Assembly: GCA_900129675.1 (NCBI GenBank)
Contig: FSRD01000001.1
Coordinates: 5,755,501-5,819,500, forward strand
DNA from: Bradyrhizobium erythrophlei
GTDB lineage: Bacteria > Pseudomonadota > Alphaproteobacteria > Rhizobiales > Xanthobacteraceae
DNA: 64,000 bases
Direction: 5' to 3'
Both the position numbers and the translations under genes were made by a program. The notes beneath the pieces are model-generated. The model saw only the letters and a list, made by a program, of their open reading frames with translations, ran no database searches and was not told the origin of the DNA. Every line of letters begins with the position of its first letter. Position 1 is the first letter of the stretch. Shown here in pieces: positions 59,561 to 64,000 of the stretch.

Positions 59561-61126
59561 ATGGCTATCGGTTTTGCGGCGCGCATCGGCGTCGCGCTGC
59601 TGGCGCTGTCCCTCGCCGCCGGGGCGCGGGCCGACGATGAGCAGGAGACGCCCAAGCCGCAACCCGCGGCGACGCCCTCGCCGGCGGCTACAGGTCAAAA
59701 GGGCGGAGCAGGGCGCGGCAATGCCGCCACGACGCCGCCGCCCGCCGAGCAACATCGCCTGCCGCCGGATTCGACGACAAAACAGACGCTCGCGCTGCCC
59801 GGGCGCACGCTGGCCTTCACGGCGACCGCGGGCTCGATCCGCCTGTTCGACGACAAGGGCGAACCGCAGGCCGATATCGCCTACACGTCCTACCAGCTCG
59901 ACGGCACCGAGAAGGCCAACCGGCCGGTCACGTTCCTGTTCAATGGCGGGCCCGGCGCGTCCTCGGCCTGGCTGCAGCTCGGTGACGCCGGACCATGGCG
60001 GCTGTCGATCGGCGGCGATGGCGCGGTTGCCTCCGCCTCGCCGGACTTGCTGCCCAATGCCGAGACCTGGCTCGACTTCACCGATCTCGTCTTCATCGAT
60101 CCCGTCGGCACCGGCTACAGCCGCTTCGTTGCAACCGGCGACGACGTTCGCAAGCGGTTCTTCTCCGTCGATGGCGATGTCAGTTCGATCGCGCTGGTGA
60201 TCCGGCGCTGGCTGGAAAAATACGACCGTCTGCTGTCGCCGAAATTCGTTGCCGGCGAAAGCTATGGCGGCATCCGCGGACCGAAAGTGGTTCACAACCT
60301 GCAGACCCAGCAGGGCGTCGGCGTGCGAGGGCTGATCCTGGTGTCGCCGGTGCTCGACTTCCGCGAATATCAGGGATCGAGCATGCTGCAATATATGACG
60401 AGCCTTCCCACCATGGCGGCGGTGGCGCGCGAAGCCAAGGGGCCGGTGACTCGGAACGATCTCGCCGACGTCGAACGCTACGCGCAGGGCGAATTTCTGG
60501 TCGACCTCGTCAAGGGACTGGCGGACACCGAGGCCACGACGCGGCTGGCCGACAAGGTGGCGGCCTTGACCGGCATCGACCAGGCGGTGAGCCGCAGGCT
60601 TGCAGGGCGTTTCGATGTCGGCGAATTCCGCCGCGAGTTCGACCGGCGCAACGGCAAGGTGACCGGTCGTTACGATGCGTCGGTCGAGGGCTTCGATCCC
60701 TATCCGGATTCGAGCTACTCTCATTTCGGCGATCCATCCGGCGATCCGCTGCTGGCGCCCTTGACGAGCGCGGCCGTCGATCTCACCACGCGCAAGCTCA
60801 ACTGGCGGCCGGATGGGTCCTACCAACTGCTCAGCGACACCGTGAACAAGGCCTGGGATTTCGGCCGCGGGCAAAATCCGGCCGAGTCGGTTTCCCAGCT
60901 GCGGCAGATTCTGGCTCTCGACCCGAAGATGAAATTGCTGGTCGGGCACGGGCTGTTCGACCTCGCCACACCTTACTTCGCCTCAAAAATCATCCTCGAC
61001 CAGCTGCCGGCCTTTGCCGGCCCCGTCAGGGTGAAACTCGCCGTCTATCCCGGCGGCCATATGTTCTACTCGCGCGACGGGGCGAGGCAGGCATTTCGGA
61101 GCGAGGTCGAGGGGCTGATGAAGTGA
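59561..61126 (+). CDS. Serine carboxypeptidase (peptidase S10)
   Basis: ATG at 59561 (a GTG three codons earlier is also in frame) gives 521 residues: signal peptide ARIGVALLALSLAAGARADD, a Pro/Ala-rich linker, then an alpha/beta hydrolase of the S10 family. The catalytic Ser lies in FVAGESYGGIRGP, Asp in GHGLFDLATPYF and His in YPGGHMFYSRDG; FLFNGGPGASSAWLQLGD forms the oxyanion hole and substrate site. It would remove C-terminal residues from peptides in the periplasm. Confidence 0.93.
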   Translation: MAIGFAARIGVALLALSLAAGARADDEQETPKPQPAATPSPAATGQKGGAGRGNAATTPPPAEQHRLPPDSTTKQTLALPGRTLAFTATAGSIRLFDDKGEPQADIAYTSYQLDGTEKANRPVTFLFNGGPGASSAWLQLGDAGPWRLSIGGDGAVASASPDLLPNAETWLDFTDLVFIDPVGTGYSRFVATGDDVRKRFFSVDGDVSSIALVIRRWLEKYDRLLSPKFVAGESYGGIRGPKVVHNLQTQQGVGVRGLILVSPVLDFREYQGSSMLQYMTSLPTMAAVAREAKGPVTRNDLADVERYAQGEFLVDLVKGLADTEATTRLADKVAALTGIDQAVSRRLAGRFDVGEFRREFDRRNGKVTGRYDASVEGFDPYPDSSYSHFGDPSGDPLLAPLTSAAVDLTTRKLNWRPDGSYQLLSDTVNKAWDFGRGQNPAESVSQLRQILALDPKMKLLVGHGLFDLATPYFASKIILDQLPAFAGPVRVKLAVYPGGHMFYSRDGARQAFRSEVEGLMK

Positions 61127-61417
61127 GGACAAGCCAGCAACCTATGGATTGAGTTTGCCGCGGCGCCAGCGAAGTCGTGAACGCAATCCGTACATCGCCG
61201 AACGGGCCGACCGTGCTTTCAGCACGAATGTGATGATCCACTCCGGTGCTCCCATATACCGGAGCGCTTCTACGCCTCCCTCGAGCTCACGTTGCCGGAA
61301 GTTCGCATCGGGAAATGATCATGATCGCTGACGCACCATTCCAACGCGCATGACCACGCGATGAGTTCCGGCAGACGCGGGGAGACAAGTCGCGGATTGG
61401 CGCAATCCGATTGCGCA
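61127..61417. other. Intergenic region, no gene seen
   Basis: Between two convergent genes. I found no terminator hairpin of note and no believable frame. Confidence 0.4.
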
Positions 61418-62215
61418 TTATCGTGGTGACGGCGGCATCAGCCCGGCCTTCGAGATCACAGGCGCGGCCTCGGGCGAGCCGAGGAAGCGGAGCAGGGCGC
61501 TGGCCGCCTCGGGCTCGCGGACCGTGCTGGTGAGCACGCCGGCGAAAGAAAACATCGGCTGGAGTTCGGCCGGGATCGCCCCGACATAGGTAATTCCAGC
61601 GACATGGATCAGCTCGGCAACCTGTTGGAATCCAATCTCCGCCTCGCCACGCGCGACAACGTTCGCCACCGGCTCGCCGGACGGTGGTCCGCGCACTTTT
61701 CGGCTCTTGCCCGCGACCTGGTCGGCGATGCCGAGCTTTGCAAACAATGTCGTCGACAGATAAGTGCCGCTGCCGCTGTCCGAATACGCGATGGATTTTG
61801 CCGCCAGCAGCGTATTGCGGAAGGCCTCGACCGTGCCGATGTCAGGCTTGGCGGCCCCCTCGCGCACGACCATGCCGACCAGCGAGCGCGCGAGTTCGAT
61901 CTTGCTGTCGGGGCGCACCAATCCGCGTCGGCCCAACGCGTCGGCGGCGCCGCCATCCAGTATCACGACGTCGGCGGCCTCGCCTCGTGCGAGCCGGGCG
62001 GGAATTGCCTCCGGCGAGTCGCCCATCGACGGACCGCGCGTCGTGACCAGATGGTGACCGCTGGCACGCTCGAAAGCCGGGCCGAGCTCCGAATAGGCCC
62101 CGTGAAAGCCGGCCGAGATCATCACGTGCACATCGGCGGCAGAGGCTGCCCCGACCGTCGACAGGGCGGCCGCACCGATCAGGGCCAGCAAACGATAAAA
62201 CGAGCTCGGTTTCAT
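61418..62215 (-). CDS. ModA-like periplasmic binding protein
   Basis: The ATG at 62215 follows GGGAGGAGCCGA. The 265-residue product has a signal peptide (MKPSSFYRLLALIGAAALST, cleavage near ASA-ADV) and a type II periplasmic-binding fold: VMISAGFHGAYSELGPAFER, DVVILDGGAADALGRRGLVR and IAYSDSGSGTYLSTTLFAKL. This is the molybdate/sulfate-binding superfamily, but the usual molybdate ligands are not all clear. No permease or ATPase gene is adjacent. It may bind another oxyanion or organic acid. Confidence 0.85.
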   Translation of the reverse strand: MKPSSFYRLLALIGAAALSTVGAASAADVHVMISAGFHGAYSELGPAFERASGHHLVTTRGPSMGDSPEAIPARLARGEAADVVILDGGAADALGRRGLVRPDSKIELARSLVGMVVREGAAKPDIGTVEAFRNTLLAAKSIAYSDSGSGTYLSTTLFAKLGIADQVAGKSRKVRGPPSGEPVANVVARGEAEIGFQQVAELIHVAGITYVGAIPAELQPMFSFAGVLTSTVREPEAASALLRFLGSPEAAPVISKAGLMPPSPR

Positions 62216-62354
62216 TCGGCTCCTCCCGCCACGGTCACGCGCAGGCGTGGTCGAATCCAGCGCCGCAATTGTGTTGAAGAGAGGTAGCCGAACGCGGCAA
62301 CTCGCGCCACAGTCATTGCTAGGCGCGACCTGCCCGCCGCAGCAAAGTGGCGTC

Positions 62355-62657
62355 ATGATCGAGACCGTTGAAGCTCACAACAGTGGCTACCGTTTCATGC
62401 CGGGCGTCAGCCAGTATTCCTGCGGCATCGCAGCACTTGCCGGCTTTACCATCGAGCGGGTGCGCTTCGCCGATCCGGTGCCGCTGAAGGCGGGTTTTGA
62501 GCGGATCGCGAAAATCCTCAAAGCGGCCGGGCGTCCGCTGACCGCCTTTGGTGCCTGCGAGTTGCGCTCGCCGGCGCCGTTCACGTCGAGCGGGTGGTCT
62601 AGCACTTGCGTTCGGTGCAAGGCGGACATTTGGCAATTTGCCTGCTTGTTCAGCTGA
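62355..62657 (+). pseudogene. Truncated CnbZ-like aminomuconate deaminase
   Basis: The frame MIETVEAHNSGYRFMPGVSQ, YSCGIAALAGFTIERVRFAD, PLKAGFERIAKILKAAGRPL and TAFGACELRSPAPFTSSGW is clearly the N-terminus of the 2-aminomuconate / 2-amino-5-chloromuconate deaminase family (CnbZ). After about 62600 family similarity stops (the next residues are SSTCVRCKADIWQFACLFS). The full protein is about 230-250 residues; only 80 or so remain. It is truncated, so inactive. Confidence 0.7.
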
Positions 62658-62680
62658 TCTTTGTTGGATTGCTGGAGGAT

Positions 62681-63595
62681 TTATGTAGCACGGATGTCGT
62701 TGGCGACACGGTCGATAACTTCCCGCAGCCACGCATGCGCAGGCTGGTTGTCTAGCCGTCGCAGCCAAATCGTGGCGGCTTCGATCGGTTTGGGCGGGCG
62801 CGACAGTCGATGGAAAGCAAGCTTGTGAGATTTTACCAAGCTTTTGGCGACGTTGAGCGGAAGCACCGATACCAGGTCCGATGTCGCCAGTATCTGCGCC
62901 GCTGACAGGAACGGCGCGCGCATGGCTGGCTTTACGGCAGGTTTTGGTTTTCCGAAGCTCGCGTCAACAAGATCGGGTCCAAATTGAGCGGACGAGATTT
63001 CCAATTGGGGGAGAGTTGCCAGCTTCTCCGTCGAGAATTCCTGTGCTTTCGCGCTCGGATGATCCTTGCGATGCACCACGACGAATTGATCCTGCAGCAG
63101 CCGCCGCCGGGAGAAGCGCTCGCCTGGTGCGGCTGTCGGACCCATCGCCAGATGCAGTTCGCTTCGATCGAGCTGATCGAAAACGTCCAACGTGCCACTG
63201 GGCCGGAAATCCAGCCTCACTCCAGGAGCAATCCTGGCGACATGTGCCGCGATCGGCGCCACCAGAACGATGGCCGCATAATTATCGACAGCAATGCGGA
63301 ATGTTGCCGTCGCCTTTGACGCATCGAACTGCACCGGTTCCAGCGATTGTTGCAATCCGTCGAGGGCAACCCGGATCGGCGTGGCGAGCTCCTCGGCCCG
63401 CGGGGTCGGCGCCATTCCGTTCGGGCTCCGGACGAACAATTCGTCCTTCAACATGTGACGCAGTCGGGTGAGTGCATGGCTCATCGCGGGCTGACTGAGC
63501 CCCAGTCGCTGCCCCGCCCGGGTCACCGATCGGTCCCGCATGATGGCGTCGAACACCACCAGCAGATTCAGATCGATCGCGGCCAGCTTGGGCAT
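62681..63595 (-). CDS. LysR-family regulator, NodD-like
   Basis: From the ATG at 63595 the protein has 304 residues. The helix-turn-helix is RSVTRAGQRLGLSQPAMSHA, with LTRLRHMLKDELFVRSPNGM after it, and the substrate-binding half is NodD/SyrM-like (TATFRIAVDNYAAIVLVAPI, FDQLDRSELHLAMGPTAAPG). It may have controlled the CnbZ-like gene and other catabolic genes that are now gone. It is divergent from the RND pump gene and could control that instead. Confidence 0.92.
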   Translation of the reverse strand: MPKLAAIDLNLLVVFDAIMRDRSVTRAGQRLGLSQPAMSHALTRLRHMLKDELFVRSPNGMAPTPRAEELATPIRVALDGLQQSLEPVQFDASKATATFRIAVDNYAAIVLVAPIAAHVARIAPGVRLDFRPSGTLDVFDQLDRSELHLAMGPTAAPGERFSRRRLLQDQFVVVHRKDHPSAKAQEFSTEKLATLPQLEISSAQFGPDLVDASFGKPKPAVKPAMRAPFLSAAQILATSDLVSVLPLNVAKSLVKSHKLAFHRLSRPPKPIEAATIWLRRLDNQPAHAWLREVIDRVANDIRAT

Positions 63596-63819
63596 CGTCT
63601 TGGTCAAGCGACTGGAACTCCTCCACAATTCAAAACACGCATGTGATGATGAAGAGAATGCATTTTACGAATGCGAAACTCAACCCTAGATTCCGACTTG
63701 TCGAATGGAAGATCGCACCTCGCGAGGCCGCGAGAGGGGCAGGTGTGTTGCGGGCGCTAAGGCGGTCCTAAGAATCGGCGGCTACCGCGACAACGCATCG
63801 TCTCACCAGGGAGAACGTT

Positions 63820-64000
63820 ATGATCGGAATCGTTCGGCTCGCCCTGCGGCGGCCGTATACGTTCATCGTCATGGCGGTGCTGATCCTGATCTTCGGCACG
63901 GCGTCGGCGCTGCGCACGCCGACCGACATCTTCCCCAACATCAACATCCCCGTCATCAGCGTGGTGTTCAGCTACACGGGTCTGCCGGCCGACGATATGG
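63820..64000 (+). CDS. RND-family efflux pump permease, 3' end beyond the window
   Basis: The ATG at 63820 follows AGGGAGAACGTT. The 60 visible residues, MIGIVRLALRRPYTFIVMAV to IPVISVVFSYTGLPADDM, are the conserved start of RND permeases (AcrB/MdtBC/CzcA): one transmembrane helix and then PTDIFPNINIPVISV. The gene continues past the window. The substrate cannot be told. Confidence 0.92.
   Translation, partial: MIGIVRLALRRPYTFIVMAVLILIFGTASALRTPTDIFPNINIPVISVVFSYTGLPADDM

Noticed and set aside
1..64000. CRISPR arrays, tRNA or rRNA genes
   Set aside because: No regularly spaced direct repeats and no cloverleaf or rRNA-like segment was recognised by eye.

Overview
The window looks like a chromosomal segment of Bradyrhizobium or a close relative (Nitrobacteraceae, Alphaproteobacteria). 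The evidence is high GC with strong third-position GC, FixK/FNR-type boxes, many lineage-typical exported proteins, and intergenic repeats. One of those repeats translates on its minus strand to the phrase GAGNAGCTLHPRSRVQ, which I know from spurious Bradyrhizobium gene calls. I identified no tRNA, rRNA or CRISPR array. All family assignments come from reading the sequence; no database search was run.

Layout. (1) 1-7.7 kb is ordinary chromosome: a gamma-carbonic anhydrase, Gly-rich exported proteins, a 52-aa membrane protein, a Tat-exported dienelactone hydrolase, a transglutaminase-like cysteine protease, a cupin and a double PilZ protein. (2) 7.7-25.5 kb is an accessory region full of genetic debris. 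Intact genes are a nucleobase deaminase, a nucleoside-phosphorylase-like protein, a SulP permease, two small exported proteins, an orphan HigA-like antitoxin and an outer-membrane beta-barrel. Broken or mobile items are an ABC-binding-protein remnant, an integrase fused to an unrelated gene tail, the 5' end of a group II intron, an arylsulfatase split by an ISAs1 element (10-bp target duplication) and also frameshifted, an IS5 remnant, an IS110 transposase, a Spy-like gene with an internal stop, and three copies of a degenerate repeat. Two identical FixK/FNR palindromes (TTGATCTAGATCAA) sit upstream of the deaminase and the arylsulfatase. (3) 25.6-48 kb returns to core and lineage genes: PoxB, PAS, rhomboid, CBS, patatin, a frameshifted GGDEF-EAL protein, nitroreductase, ThrRS, two ClpP-fold periplasmic proteins (one frameshifted), MFS, GrlR-like, an alpha/beta hydrolase, an APC permease, YidD and a NifU-like scaffold. 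(4) 48.1-54.5 kb holds folE, hisI and then a compact respiratory operon: diheme cytochrome c, triheme cytochrome c, a 58-aa subunit IIa-like protein, oxidase subunit II with a complete CuA site, a B-type (ba3-like) subunit I, and another diheme cytochrome c. (5) 54.6-64 kb has a lytic transglycosylase, a DUF2336 protein, an Hpt/response-regulator pair, NAD kinase, a serine carboxypeptidase, a ModA-like binding protein, a truncated CnbZ-like gene, a LysR regulator and the start of an RND pump.

How genes work together. The oxidase operon can form a complete quinol/cytochrome-independent branch fed by soluble or membrane c cytochromes, ending at a ba3-like terminal oxidase. SulP plus arylsulfatase would form a sulfate-ester scavenging pair, but the sulfatase is now dead unless the IS excises and the frameshift is suppressed. 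The Hpt protein and the response regulator are adjacent and probably belong to one phosphorelay. Tail-to-tail gene pairs are often separated by perfect hairpins or by one of four kinds of palindromic intergenic repeat.
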